The notes beneath the pieces are model-generated. The model made no database searches. It saw only the letters and a list, made by a program, of their open reading frames with translations, and had not been told where the DNA came from. Of a stretch of 64,000 nucleotides of DNA, positions 46,933 to 58,619 are shown in pieces (position 1 is the stretch's first letter; every line of letters starts with the position of its first letter). Where the stretch lies: the NCBI GenBank assembly GCA_037349315.1, contig JBAIAC010000040.1, positions 17,254,001-17,318,000 on the forward strand. Direction: 5' to 3'. The position numbers and the translations under genes are program-made. Source of the stretch: Chelydra serpentina. Lineage: Eukaryota; Chordata; Testudines; Chelydridae.

Positions 46933-47240
46933 ATGTCCCCGCTCTGTTTTACCCGCATTCTGCATATATTTCATGTTCTAGCAGTCTCAGATGATGACCC
47001 AGCACGTGTTCGTTTTAAGAACACTTTCACAGCAGATTTGACAAAACACAAAGAAGGTACCGATGTGAGATTTCTAAAGATAGCTACAGCACTCGACCCA
47101 AGGTTTAAGAATCTGAAGTGCCGTCCAAAATCTGAGAGGGATGAGATGTGGAGCATGCTTTTAGAAGTCTTAAAAGAGCAACACTCTGATGTGGAAACTA
47201 CAGAACCCAAAGCACCAAAAAAAAAATCAACCTTCTTCTC
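46933..47240 (+). pseudogene. hAT transposase, middle part (dead)
   Basis: The frame carries VSDDDPARVRFKNTFTADL, then FLKIATALDPRFKNLKC and MWSMLLEVLKEQHSDVETTE. 'ATALDPRFK' is the standard hAT block before the C-terminal helices. The N-terminal zinc finger and the first catalytic residues are absent. After about residue 95 a shift occurs in a run of ten A (47217-47226), and the protein continues in the next frame at 47241. The open frame formally runs to 47355, but the part after the A run is out of frame. The ATG at 46933 is internal to the ancestral gene. Confidence 0.82.
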
Positions 47241-47525
47241 GTGGCATCCGACTCAGATGATGAAAATGAACATGCATCAGTCCACACTGCTTTGGATTGT
47301 TATCAAGCAGAACCCGTCATCAGCATGGAAGCATGTCCTCTGGAATGGTGGTTGAAGCATGAAGGGACATATGAATCTTTAGCACATCTGGCATGTAAAT
47401 ATCTTGCAATGCCATCTACAACAGTGCCATGCAAATGCCTGTTCTCACTTTCAAGTGACATTGTAAACAAGAAGCAGGCAGCATTATCTCCTGAAAATTG
47501 TAACCAACCTTGTTTGTCTGAGTGA
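47241..47525 (+). pseudogene. hAT transposase C-terminal dimerisation region (dead)
   Basis: Continues the frame broken at 47217-47226: ASDSDDENEHASVHTALDCY, then PLEWWLKHEGTYESLAHLA, then VPCKCLFSLSSDIVNKKQ and AALSPENCNQP. The tryptophan pair followed by YESLA and the 'CLFS' block define the hAT dimerisation domain. The key ERLFS motif reads KCLFS here. The frame stops at 47523 slightly before the family end. The pieces look like relics of a single ZBED-type hAT transposase. Confidence 0.85.
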
Positions 47526-47904
47526 TTGGCTGACCAAGAAGTAGGACTGAGTGGACTTGTAGGCTCTAAAGTTTTACATTGTTTTATTTTTGAATGCAGT
47601 TTTTTTTTGTACATAATTCTACATTTTTAAGTTCAACTTTCACGATAAAGAGATTGCACTACAGAACTTGTATGAGGTGAATTCAAAAATACTATTTCTT
47701 TTGTTTTTTACAGTGCAAATATTTGTAATCAAAAAGAAATATAAAGTGAGCACTGTACACTTTGTATTCTGTGTTGTAATTGAAATCAATATATTTGAAA
47801 ATGTAGTAAACATCCAAAAATATTTAAAATAAATGGTATTCTATTGTTGTTTAACAGCGCGATTAATCGCGATTAATTTTTTTGATCGCTTGACAGCCCT
47901 AGTG

Positions 47905-49665
47905 ATAAGGGGAAATTTAGGCTAAATACTCGGGAAAGCTTCCCGTCACCGAGATATATTAGATTGGGGTCTCCCAAAGGAAACTTCATTGCTTGGGGCG
48001 TTTAAAACAATGCCGGACGAGACGCTTGGAAATGTGCCCTAGGCACCCATCCGTTAGGTGACCTACCAGGTCTTGTCCATTTCTATCGCCGATGAGACGG
48101 AAAGCAAAGTGCAAGGGGCAGGAAATAAAATGGGGGGGGGGGCTCAGAGGACAGACTGCAGGAGCAGCATTTATGGGGTCTAGCGATAGGGATTCCAGGG
48201 AGCATGGTCAGAATCCGAGTAGAAAATAGCCTCTGGGGGACAATGGAAATGAAGGAAGGGAGCTCTGCACAGCCTCAGAGCAAGAGCCTGAAGCAAAAGG
48301 AAGGAAAAAATTTGGGGCCAAATCCAACTTCCTTTGAAGTCAAGGGGAGTCTTCCCTTTGCAACTCGGGGCCCTGTGTTAGCCATCGGGGGAGAAAGCCA
48401 CCCCTCTCCCAAGCACAAGGCTGATGCACCATGTAGGTGCCTATTTTGTGGATCTGAGTGGTGCATAGACCTTCACACAGGGGGAATTTCACCCAGAAAA
48501 TCTAGACTCCCCGGGGAGGTGGCAGAGGTTCCAGAATGCATTCGCCTGAGCAGTCACGAGAACCGGCACAGGAACAGTGCTCCTGCAACGTGCAGCCGGA
48601 TCAGAGTGTTACATCAAATGGCCTGTTCAGGCTGTGCTCTGTGATTATTCACGGCACTCAGGTAGATACACTCTCGTTCCATCGTCGGGGTCTGGGTTTG
48701 CACTGGAAATGGATCCAAATGTGCCTTCCTTGGGGAAGCTGGAGGTGGAACATTCCAGCTCAGATAGTTACCTTAATAGGATGTCCAAATCTTGCATTTG
48801 GCCACTCCGTTTTGCGCTGGGGTGCGTGCCTGCCTATTTCACACCCCCAGGCACCAACACGAGAAAACATGTGCAAGATCCGGACTCCTTCCACCTTTGA
48901 AAAGCCATATTCCCTTCAGACACCCCATTTGAAAGCAATAAGGAAGCTCAGCGCTTGTTTGACCCCGTAACACAGGTGCCGTAGTCCAGAAGGAAGCACG
49001 TTCCAAAGCAATAAGGAAAGGCAGCACTTGAATTTGAACTGCTGGGCCACAAATGAGCACAGATTCCACAGAACCATCTGGGAGGTCTATGCCAGCAGCT
49101 CTGATTTACTGTTTGTCAGGCAGTGGAAGTGCTCCGTGCCAACAGATCATTGCACCCTTCACTGACCCAGTTATCCATCAGAGAGCGGCTCTCTTTCAGA
49201 GCGGCGGTCCCCTGTCACTCGCGAAATATAGATCTGCTCGGCAGAGCCGCGGGAAATCACTGGTGGTTTGCTGCTTGGGCCTCCGAAATTCAAACACCAA
49301 AATGAGGTCGGTTGCTTTGCTTTAGATCATGGATTTTTCCTCCTTGCCGAAGAGGGGAGGAAGATTTTGAGTTCCTGAACTCACCCACCTCCCCCTGCTG
49401 CAGAGGAAGAAGACACAATATGTTTCCATGTCTGTGCTGGTGTTAAAGGGAGTAAGCTCAGGTTCTGATGGAAGAATTATAACTCCAAGCAGCCTGGCTG
49501 CGGTACAGGCTCAGTGTAAGGAAAAGATTGGACTGGTCTTTAAAGGGGGACACCAGCCTCATGTAGGGCCAAAATTTAGGGATTTTTTTTTTATTCAAGA
49601 GAAGGTGGATTTACAGATTCTAACGAGTAAAATTCATCCCTGCGGGTCTTCAATGATACCTAGGT
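47905..49665. other. Unique non-coding sequence
   Basis: No gene that I can support. A G run lies near 48133-48142. Near 48305, 'ggggccaaatccaacttcctttgaagtcaaggggagtcttcc' resembles half of a small palindromic element. Confidence 0.45.
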
Positions 49666-49669
49666 CTGT

Positions 49670-49960
49670 CAGGGGCGCTGGAAGGGGAGGTCTGGGGATC
49701 CATGCCCCCCCCCACTTTTAAAAGAGGGAGGGCTGTGCCCTCCCACTTTTTATCCGCCCTAAGGATGAGCTGGGGGTGGGGTTTTGGGGGGAAGGGAACA
49801 GGGCCTCGGGGGAAGGGGTGGTGCAGGGGCAGGGGATCAGGGGGAAGGTGCAGTGCGAGGGTAGGGGCTCGGGGACAAAGGGCGATGCGGAGTGTGGGGC
49901 CACGGTTCGGGCCCCAGGGGCCCCCCCACTGTTAGGAAGCTTCCGCCACCCCGAGATCAG
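49670..49960. repeat. GC-rich turtle-type interspersed element
   Basis: Starts tcaggggcgctgg and shows 'ccatgccccccccc-actttta', 'gccctcccactttttatccgcc', then a G-rich region with 'ggggaaggggtggtgcaggggcaggg' words, and ends 'cccactgttaggaagcttccgccacc'. I recognise the order from turtle repeats, but the termini and class are not settled. Open frames on both strands reflect the composition. Confidence 0.55.
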
Positions 49961-49964
49961 TTGT

Positions 49965-52085
49965 CCCTCTGCACAGGGTAAGAATTTCACTCTGGATTAA
50001 TAGAAATGGTTCCTTGAATGTATCAAATCCAATTAAACCACGATGTGTTTGTTTAATTCAAATCATTCCCTCGCAGCCTTGGGAACCCAAACACACCACC
50101 TGTTATGCATGGGAACCAGGAAGTGAAACTGACTGCAAAGAAAAGTATCACTCTCCAAGGGGCAGAAAATGACAGGAAGTAAATGAGCACGGAGCATAAA
50201 TGGTGCAAATATAAGTGAGCACCTCTCCGATCATTTCTCCTGCCAAGGAACTGTTAGAAGCAGCGGTGAGGAAAAGACATTGCAATCAACTGGCAAGGGT
50301 GTACGTAACTGCTTCCCTCTATGCTAGGTGGAATGAGAACATCTCAAGTGTGTGTGTCATAGGTGCTGCACTGCTAGGCATTTAGGAAGATTCTCCTTTA
50401 GTTCCAGTGACAGGGCCCTACGAGTTTTGGAGCTGGAGAACCTAACTTCTATCTCTAGTATCACCGTGGCATGAAGCACAGTGACAGAAAGGAGGTTCCC
50501 AGAGGTCACAGATTTGTTGCAATGTGAGATTTGCCTTGGCACTCACTTTTTCAGTAAGAGAAGGGAGGATCGGAGATGGGGTAGAAGGGGGGGTGAGCAG
50601 AAGCAAAGGGAAAGGAAAAGAAAGGATGCATCTGTGTTTGGATGCTTCCCTTCTCAGCAGAGGAGCGGGAGGGCAGGGAGAGAAATGCGGGACACGTTAC
50701 GACTATTTAGACACCGAGATTTACGGTGCCGTGCAAATGCCTTTGCTTTTTGCTCCCATATTGCACCTCAATTCAATTAAATTTAATTGAATTGATTTCT
50801 TGGAAGGAGATGCAGCCAAGCAGAGAGTTTATTTACAGCAGAGTATTTCAAACAGCTGCACTAATAAAAGCCAGCGAAGGGGACACGAACGTGATCTAGA
50901 CGGCGCATGGTGCAGGGAACGAACGGCCCGGTTTGGGTTGGAACTGACACCACTTGCCTGCCTTCTATGCCCAGGATTTACCTTCCTCTGAAACACCCCC
51001 AGTCATATCAACCAGCCATTGCTAACACCAGCCCACACTCCCTGGCATTATTGTGCACGGCTGATTTGCTGCAAGCCCAGATGCTTCTGTCTGGTACACA
51101 GCTGAGCCCTGCCCAGCTCTAAGTGTCTGGCACTACAAGCTGTGGTCCTCGCCCAGCACTGGGGCCTGGGGATCTTCATCGCCATGGTGAAGCTAAGTGC
51201 ATCTCGGGCTGGCAACGGGAGTCAGGTCAGGGAGTCAGGCCTCTCTGCTGGGATGGACAGCCAGGGACGGGCCATGCTGTGTTTGTGCAATGCAGGCCCC
51301 TGGGCTGAGATCAGCAATTCATGTCACCCAGGCCAGCACACAGCAACCAGAGGTTGCTTCCAGGCCCTGTCCTGCAGCGTGCTGAGAGTAACCCCTGGGC
51401 ATGCAGAGCTCCTTCCTCCGCCTTTGATTTCAGTTGCAGCCGAGGATCTCGGCACCACGCAGACTGAGCCCAAGCCCAGATCCTGACCCTACTCCCAGTG
51501 CACACAAAGCAAAGCTGCCCTTGACATAGCCAAACTGAGCCCCACGGGGAACACCATGCAAAAGGCCAGATCTCCAGCGGGTGTAAACCAGCGCAGCTCC
51601 TGAAAGCTTATAATCCACTGCAAAGCTTTCTTCTGCTTGTCAGATGGGGAGCCAGCGGATTCCTAGTCTAGTCTCTCAATGTCCTTCCTGCTAAACGGAA
51701 TGAAGACAGTGGGCTTAAAGAAGAAAATCACCCTGTATTCCAGATGGTCGGGAAAAACCCTGTCGTTTGGCAGCTAATCATGGATTTTGCTTTCACAGTG
51801 CTGAGTTTCAAACGCAGAGCGGCCAGGCTCGGTTTAGAGAAAGCAGCAGTGTGTTCTAGGCTTTTATCTCTGCTACACTGACGGCGGAGATGTGCAAGGC
51901 TCAGGATTCCAAAGCAGTAGAGAGATGCAAGAATGTTGTGCTGTGTCAAGAATAACAGCCTTTGTGCTGAGACGTGTCTCATTTCCACCCTCTTGCCCCT
52001 CAAATCAGCGCTCCCCAGTTCTGGTTCCTTGCTACAATCAGACACGGGCAATGTTTCCGTTTTTAGGCTCACTTCCATTCTGTAA
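49965..52085. other. Unique non-coding sequence
   Basis: No gene that I can support. It holds one short exact palindrome (50769-50794). Confidence 0.45.
50769..50794. repeat. 26-base perfect A/T palindrome
   Basis: An exact palindrome built of caattcaattaaa and its complement, with no spacer. It could form a cruciform or be a chance A/T-rich palindrome. Confidence 0.6.
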
Positions 52086-52092
52086 AAGCAGG

Positions 52093-52338
52093 GCGGTGGA
52101 GTCATGCAGTGGTTAGAGCAGGGTGATCAAGACAGCTGGAGTCTATCCCTGACTCTGCTACTGGCTTTGCTGGGACACCTTGGGCAAGTCACGGCACCAC
52201 TCTATGCCTCAGTTTCCCCATCTGTTAAATAGGCAAAATCTGTACTTACCTCACTGGGAGGTGGGTTTGTGGGGCTTTGTTAATCAATGCCTGTACAGCC
52301 TCTTAAGATCCTTGGTGAAAGATGCCAGAAAAGGGCAA
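52093..52338 (+). repeat. MIR-like ancient SINE, nearly complete
   Basis: The whole order is visible: 'tggagtcatgcagtggttagagcag' (tRNA-like A-box region), 'gagtctatccctgactctgctac' (B-box region), 'cttgggcaagtcac', 'tgcctcagtttccccatctgttaaa', and the 3' part 'aagatccttggtgaaag'. It is the most complete MIR-like copy in the window. Confidence 0.75.
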
Positions 52339-52605
52339 CTGCTTAGTATTTAGTATTTTTTACAATCATGCCATTAAATAGTCACGTTGCTGGAGAGAAT
52401 CTGCTGGGTCACAACTAACCCCTCCCACTCCAGCCATACTAAAGTGTCCTCTTCATTATGTCCCCCAGTTTTCGGACCTGCCCTGACACGCAGCTACAAA
52501 ATATTGCTGGATTTTGTGTGTAATCAGGGCACTGGTCATTGGTGGCGGATTCCACCCTTTCATCTTCATGGACCTGTAAGTGTGGAAGGGGTACTCCAGA
52601 TCCAG

Positions 52606-52782
52606 GGATTGAGGGATAGCTCAATGGTTTGAGCATTGGCCTGCTAAACCCGGGGTTGTGAGTTCAATCCTTGAGGGGGCCATTTAGGGATCTGGAGCAA
52701 AAATTGGGGATTGGTCCTGCTTTGGGCAGGGGGTTGGACTAGATGACCTCCTAAGGTCCCTTCCAACCCTGAGATTCTATGA
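52606..52782 (+). mobile_element. tRNA-derived SINE with CR1-like tail (turtle type), copy 2
   Basis: Same layout as the copy at 23761, with A box (gatagctcaatggtttgagc), B box (ggttgtgagttcaatcc), the 'gagggggccatttagggatctgg' linker and the CR1-like tail ending 'cttccaaccctgagattctatga'. The two copies differ at only a few positions, so both are fairly young compared with the MIR-like fragments. Confidence 0.93.
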
Positions 52783-52789
52783 TCTGCAC

Positions 52790-55265
52790 TTCTCTATGGG
52801 TCCATACAAGGCCATGCCCATGTTTCTGATGGCGGAACATCAAGTTTGGCTGGGTAAGTTTAGATACTCCCGGGAGCTCTTTGGTCTGAAGACAGACAGA
52901 GTTGGATGCCCCAGGAGCACAGGCTTCCTGGTGAGATTTGGGGTGTTTCTTGGTTCCATTGTGACAGAAATATTGCAAGCACCCTCCTTTCTTGTGCTCT
53001 TTTGGTATTTGCACTCCTTGAGGAAGTGGAAATGTCTGCGAAAATGGAAGAAACAACAAAAAGTCACTGAGCTTTTTAGACACTTGAAGAAGATTCAAGG
53101 TTTGGGTGAAGGTTCTGACTGGCTGCCCCATTCTTTATACTTCCCCTCCCACCATCTTCTCCCTGGACCGGGACTTGGTTGGTCTTCTGGACACCAAAGG
53201 TAAAAGCTGCAATGTGTGATCTCCAGTGGTGCATATGCAACATGGCAAGTGTGAGCAAACTGGCACACTTCACACTGTTCACAAGCAAGAAACCGGGAGG
53301 AGGAAGTAAATCAAAATAACGTAACCCACTTCTGAAGCCAGCTCTCTCTTTTGAGGGCTTAGAAATAGCTGGCACACACTTGAGGGAAGCTGACCCAAGA
53401 GGAGTTCTCTGAAAGGAGCCGGTTTGCTGCTGGAGTTGTATAATCCCAGCAGGCAACGCCGAACATGCTGTCATAACAAGGCCTAAAGAGGGTTTCACGG
53501 CAGAACGCTACTCCGACGGGCCCAGCACAAAGAGAGGCACGCACAGACAGACAGCCGACAACACCCTGTAGCAAAGCTCTTCCTACAAACGCCACAGACT
53601 CCCAAGTGCTGGCGTTCAACCACTTAAGAGCCCCGGCAAAGATCGCCTGCACTGATTGCTCACGCCAGAGAAAAATGGGGGGACCCAACTTTTAGAAATG
53701 AGCGGCTAAGGCGAGAAGCAGCTGTGCCGGCACCGCTGAGGCAAAATGAGGCTTTTAGAAACCAAACTTGAGCGTTGTGCACATTAGATATTAAAATGAG
53801 CTCACTTAACTTCATGCCCCATGCAAATCTTGGCCAGCCGTCAGCTCTGCAATTGCTGGAGACTAGGTGCAATAACTAAACAAGAACAGAAATGCAGCAA
53901 GTCCATTTACTGGGAGTTTATTGTTCAGGGACTTTAGCACGCATGCCTAGCCTTTCCCACAGACATCCAATGCCAGCAAAACCTTTTTCAATACAACTTC
54001 TGCAAACAAAGGAAACATAGGAATAGGCCGTTACTTATTCCTGACATTCAAGGAATCCCACTTTAGCCAGTTACTGGGTTTCTGTATGGCCCCAGCTTGC
54101 TTAATCTCCCAGCTGAGTGGGTCTCAGGGAAGTCACATTTCCCCAGAACAGAGCGTGAGCTAGGTGGTCATGATGGACTCTCTTGGACCACTAGCTGATG
54201 TTCCCAACACTACAGTAAATAACTAAATGATGTACTCCGTCCATAACCTGTCTGCTTCCTTTCCCATCTTCACCCCAACCTCTGGGATGCACAACGTGGA
54301 GCGACACACTCAGTGGCTTCATTCCTGAGTGAAACACACGGAGAAGACACGAGACCAAGAATCCTTCTGCTTGTCATTGCTATCTGTAACCAGGCTGCGT
54401 TAGGTGGCACGTTAGAGCTCTATGAGGCCCCAATCCCTGATGTAAGTGGCAGAGCTGTGCTGAATTATGCAGCGACGCTGGCTGCTTATGAACTCGTTTG
54501 ACAAGCCTCCGTTTTACCGGAATGACTCGATAAAAGTAGCGCAGAGTAAAAATCTGTAATTCCTGCCTGCAATCATTTGCTCTGCACCAGGGGACTAGCA
54601 CTCAGCATCTTCCAGCGTTTCCACAGCAGGCTGTCCTCCGAGGAAAACAAAATCCCTGTCTGAGGAAAGCATTCCCTCAATCTGCAGCACGGCTAGGATG
54701 CTTGTCCACACAGCAAAATGCCATGTGGGCCTAACTGGTTTCAGGAACCAAGCCTGGGGCAGGGCTAAGCAGTCAGCACCGCGTAGAACACGGTGAAGAT
54801 TCACGTGGTTGAATGGATCGTCAGCCAGGAACAGAACAGATGCAAACTGTGTTTTTAGCCGATCAGCGAAAGCGTGGTAAAAAGCTGCCACATGGGAAGG
54901 AGCAAACAGCAGCAGCACTCTGCCTGCCACAGGGCTGCTAGCCACTTCACAACTGAAGAGGCTCACAGAGAGAGACACACACACACACAAACGGCGTGGT
55001 GAGAAGATGCACTGAACGAGTTTGCTAGGAAGGAACAGGTGATAATAATAATAACGCTCCACCAGAGTCGCTTCCTTAGAGCGAAGACATCAAAGCAGGC
55101 GTTTGCAACCCCTTTGGCTTACAGGCTTGACGTGTGTGTATGAGCACAGGTGCATCCCTCTGCTCTGCTGTGTAACTGCCTATATCTCTGTGGTGTTTGC
55201 TTTAAATCCCTGGGTAAAATACCTCATTGTGGGCAGAATATGAATGTGGAGGAGGCTTGGATTTA
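52790..55265. other. Unique non-coding sequence
   Basis: I see no supported gene. The longest frames (52796-53203 plus, 53076-53498 minus, 54595-55062 minus) show no domain or family pattern. A short CA run lies at about 54977-54988. Confidence 0.45.
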
Positions 55266-55269
55266 CTTT

Positions 55270-55690
55270 AAGTCAAAGCAAGGGGGAAAACTCATAGGGA
55301 AGTGTTGCAGGCCAAACTGAATGAATAAGTACCACGGACAGGTTATTAAGCGAAAGCAGAAAGCCTACAAGGAATGGGGAAAGGGCAGGATCAGCAAGGA
55401 AAGCTACCTCTTGGAGGTCAGAAAGTGTAGGGATAACGTGAGAACTGCCAAAAGCTAAGCAGAGTTGGACCTCGCCATGGAAATGAAATCCAATCGTAAA
55501 AGGTTCTTTAGCCATATAAATAAAAAGAAAACAAGGAAAGAAGAAGTGGGATTCCTAAACACTGAGGAGGGATGAAGATTAAAGATAATCTAGGCATGGC
55601 CCAACACCTAAATGAATATTTTGCCTTGGTTTTTAGTAAGGGTAATAAGGAGCTTGGGGACAGTGGCTCATGGAAGTAGAAATTACCACA
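55270..55690 (+). pseudogene. CR1 ORF2 fragment, endonuclease-RT linker (dead)
   Basis: Plus-strand translation from 55351 reads KQKAYKEWGKGRISKESYLL, then RKCRDNVRTAKS, a stop at 55456, AELDLAMEMKSNRKRFFSHI and EEVGFLNTEEG with a second stop at 55573. A further frame gives HLNEYFALVFSKGNKE. This is the linker between the endonuclease and RT domains of CR1 ORF2 (family pattern KAY..WK.G..t.eeYr...r.crd..rkAKa..El.la.dvk.nkk.Ff.yi...r.t). Neither domain core is included, and the piece is internal to the element. Confidence 0.75.
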
Positions 55691-55694
55691 TCCG

Positions 55695-57840
55695 AGGTGG
55701 AAGCCAAATTCAAACTTTTTATGTCCAGATGTGGCCGCTGAGGAAACAGTGGGAGAGCCTCCTGGGGCACCTACTCTCATTGGCAGGAGGTCAGATCTCC
55801 ATTTAAATGGGACCAGCTGCTGAGGTGTTTTACGGCTCATGGGGTCAATGTAAACAGTTTTTAAAACTGTTTAGCAGAGAAGATAAAAGCCAGGTGAATA
55901 TTCCAGCTTCCCAAACCTGAGCACCCTCCAGGACCTCTTTTACCTTTCCACACTGAAACGGACAGAAGAGTAAAACTGGACCGAATGGACTGGGCGTAAG
56001 ATGACAGCTGATCGGGTGTGAACTTACAAACGTAATTCTAATCACGCTTTGCCGTTCGAGTGAGACTTTCATCAAAAAAGGGCCTCAACTCACTTTACTA
56101 ACTTCAACCCAGAGCCTGTATTCCCGGGAATGTCACCGACTTCCTCAAGGTTTGGGGTCATGGCAGCGGAAAGCCAATCCCATGGAGTTCACAGACACAG
56201 GGCTGGATTCTCACCCGGTGCAAATCAGCATCGCTCCATCGACTCTGCAGAGCCCCCCCGTGCTACTGGACTACAGTACATCTGGGTACCATGGGATCCT
56301 CTGGCCACAAGAGAGTCTGTTCCCAAACACCAGGGCCTATCTTCATCAATGCGTCCTCCGCCCACGTCAGAGTGAGTGGCGCTTTATTAGGTTTTAAGCT
56401 CCAGAGTGTCAGTTTCACTTCACTGAGGTTTTGATGTTTAAATGGCTTTTAAACACCGTGTTTATGAAAGCTTCCCATTATCCAGCAGCGCTTGTGAAGC
56501 GAGGGGCCGGATTAACAAGAGCATTGGCAAGCAGCCCAAGGTGATCAAAAGATTGAGGAGTCAGGACTCTGAAATGTCAGAACTTAAAAAAAACTAAAAC
56601 TCCCGAATAAGTCCCAGTACGTCCCACTCAACCCAACAGTAATCGAGGTACCGGTGGCTGCTGATTAAAGGGACGGGGGCTGCAGAGCAGCTGATAGCAT
56701 TTGGGGTGGGGTGCGGCTCTCTGATGGCATGCACATGACAGTACGGTGGAGAGATACACCCAGCAGGGCTGAGAAAGGCCTTGGTTGCGCTGTGTGTCCC
56801 CCCAGATCCGGAGGTTTAGAAAGAGGGGAGCAAAGTGGCGAGTACTCAGATACAATGCTGATCTGCCCCGAGCATGTTGGCATGACAGAAAACATGGGCA
56901 TTGCCACACCTGCGCTCCGGCTCGCCCAGTATCTTGTCTCTGGCAGGAACCACCGCCAGGTGCGTCACGGGGAGGTAGGAGCAACCTGGCATTGGGCAGA
57001 TCCACCGTAGGTCTCCTGCTAATTCCGAATAGCCAGAAATTGGCTTAAACCCTGAGGCTTCGGCTTTCACCGAGCCTCCCAAGTGTGGGGGACCATGAAC
57101 CACAGTAACTCTGGATATCTGTGCGGTCCAGATGAAAGTGTGGGGCCTTGGGGAATCTTGGGCCTTAGCAACATCCTGGAGCAAGGATGACCAGGTGGCC
57201 AATGGCAGGCAGGGACTGAAATAGGGAATATCTACAACGTGAGCTAAAGAACCAGGTGTCCCAGGCACGTAATAAACTTGCACCCTTTGCGGATCAGGCC
57301 AGACACCCAGGGGAACGCACAACACACAGACCAGCTGGTTACCCTGGCACCCGCAGTCTAAGGGCTTGCGGCCTTGTCTACATTGGGGATCCAAGCACCA
57401 GTGTAACTGAGCTGATGCACACCACCCATTGCGCCAGTGTAAACTGTGACGTGCACCCTGAGGTGGAGGGACACCGGTGTACAATGGGAGCAACACATGG
57501 GAATTCAGGCCCTGGGGGATCAGCCGGTTGCAGTTTGGTACGGCGCTCCCCAAGTCAGCCTTTCACCTCACAGCCTGGAATGCCCTGAAGAGATCTCCCT
57601 GGCATAGTCCAGGCTGCGCTATGGTTACCATGCTAGCACCTACAGCACACTGAGAGATGGCCCTGCCCAGGAGAGCTTAGCCAGGACAGGGCTGGGCAAA
57701 GGAAGGGGGGAAGTGGTGCAACACACAAGCAGAGCAATCCGGGGAGGGTTGGCAAATCTCAGGTTAGTTCCACCATGTTTCTTTTTTTGTATCATTGTTT
57801 CCTTGCACCCCCCATCTACCTGTGTCCAGCTGGCGTCTCT
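55695..57840. other. Unique non-coding sequence
   Basis: No supported gene. The 235-codon minus-strand frame 56846-57553 is long but shows no domain. Near 57374 and 57438 are 'ccttgtctacattggg' and 'ccagtgtaaact' words of the GTCTACACT-type element group. Confidence 0.4.
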
Positions 57841-57844
57841 TGTC

Positions 57845-57914
57845 TTAGACGTAGATTGCAAACCCCTTGGGACAGGGGTTGCTTTTGCAGTCTGTATTTG
57901 TACAGCACCTAGCA
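57845..57914 (+). repeat. Interspersed repeat tail, interrupted
   Basis: Forward copy of the family at 19235: 'agattgcaaaccccttgggacaggggttgctttt...tctgtatttgtacagcacctagca'. It breaks off where the next element begins at 57915, so that element probably inserted into it. Confidence 0.65.
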
Positions 57915-58142
57915 CAGGGGTGGCCAACCTGAGCCTGAGAAGGAGCCATGTACATTGCCAAAGAGCCACAGTAATATGTCAGCAGCCCCCCCATCAGCTC
58001 CACCCCGCACTGCTCTCAGCGCCCCACCGATCAGCACCTCCCTCTCCCTCCCCGCACCACCCGATCAGCTGTTTTGTGGTGTGCAGGAGGCTCTGGGCAG
58101 GGGGGAGGAGCGAGGGCATGGCAGGCCCAGGGGAGGGGGCAG
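57915..58142 (+). mobile_element. hAT-like non-autonomous element, 3'-truncated
   Basis: Begins caggggtggccaacctgagc, the terminus of a GC-rich turtle element, followed by 'ctgagaaggagccatgtacattgccaaagagccacagtaatatg' and 'gatcagctgttttgtggtgtgcaggaggctc'. The expected complementary right end (ending ggttggccacccctg) is missing; the sequence goes into an AAAT run at about 58145 and then into another GC-rich repeat. Confidence 0.75.
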
Positions 58143-58168
58143 GAATAAATAAATAAATAAAAAATAAA
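58143..58168. repeat. (AAAT)n microsatellite
   Basis: Repeats of AAAT with one longer A run. It lies between two GC-rich elements. Confidence 0.8.
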
Positions 58169-58613
58169 TCTTTGGCTGGTGCCCCAGGGTAGTGGGGCAG
58201 CGGGCGAGCCGGCGCCCTGGCCGGCCGCCCTCCCCACCGGCACCCCCACCAGGGGAGCTGAGCGGCACAGCGCTCCCCCCCTTCCCCCCGGCACCCCCGG
58301 CTGGGGGAGCGGGACGGCAGGCGTGTTGCGCTGCCGGCCGGGGCAGCGAACCTGCCGCCCTCCCCGCCGGCGCCCCAGCCGGGGGAGCGGGGCGGCAAGC
58401 GTGCCGCACTGCCGGCCAGGGCAGGGGGCCGCGGACTTGCCGCCCTCCCCGCCAGCGCCCCAGCCGGGGCAGCGGGGCCGCGGGCATGGCACCCTCCCCG
58501 CCGGCCCCCGGGCGGTTCGGGGGGGTTGTTTTGGTTAGCGTTGGGGGGGGGGCGGCACTTGGGTTTTTTGGTTTTTTTTGCTTGGGGCGGCTAAAAAGTT
58601 AGGGCCGGCCCTG
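58169..58613 (-). mobile_element. GC-rich repeat element with internal tandem units
   Basis: The right end, cttggggcggctaaaaagtt followed by agggccggccctg, is the reverse of a turtle element terminus (gggccggctctagcttttttgccgccccaag), so the element lies in minus orientation. The interior repeats blocks of the type 'ccgccctccccgccggcgccccagccgggggagcggggcggc' with variations, about four times. Very high GC and CpG. Open frames in all six directions (58179-58538, 58192-58602, 57994-58398, 58031-58492) come from this composition. Confidence 0.7.
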
Positions 58614-58619
58614 CTTGGA

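Larger units (their letters stand above)
46422..47901 (+). mobile_element. hAT transposon, rearranged into a foldback
   Basis: The plus-oriented main part (about 46875-47901) contains the 3' half of a hAT transposase gene, its A/T-rich 3' region, and the right terminus with 'gcgcgattaatcgcgattaa' and ending ttgacagccct. The left part (46422-about 46872) is an inverted copy of about 47315-47756: the same transposase end and 3' region on the opposite strand. The outer 145 bases including the terminus are not present on the left. So two inverted copies of the 3' coding end flank a single-copy centre of about 440 bases. The element has no intact left terminus and cannot be autonomous. Confidence 0.85.

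Noticed and set aside
54595..55062. 155-codon minus-strand frame
   Set aside because: No recognisable motif; part of the start region is translated from a CA repeat.
56846..57553. 235-codon minus-strand frame
   Set aside because: Long, but no domain pattern, no splice or promoter context, and overlapped by plus-strand frames. Kept out for lack of support.
57994..58602. Proline/alanine/glycine-rich frames on both strands
   Set aside because: They come from a GC-rich tandem repeat element with few stops in any frame.
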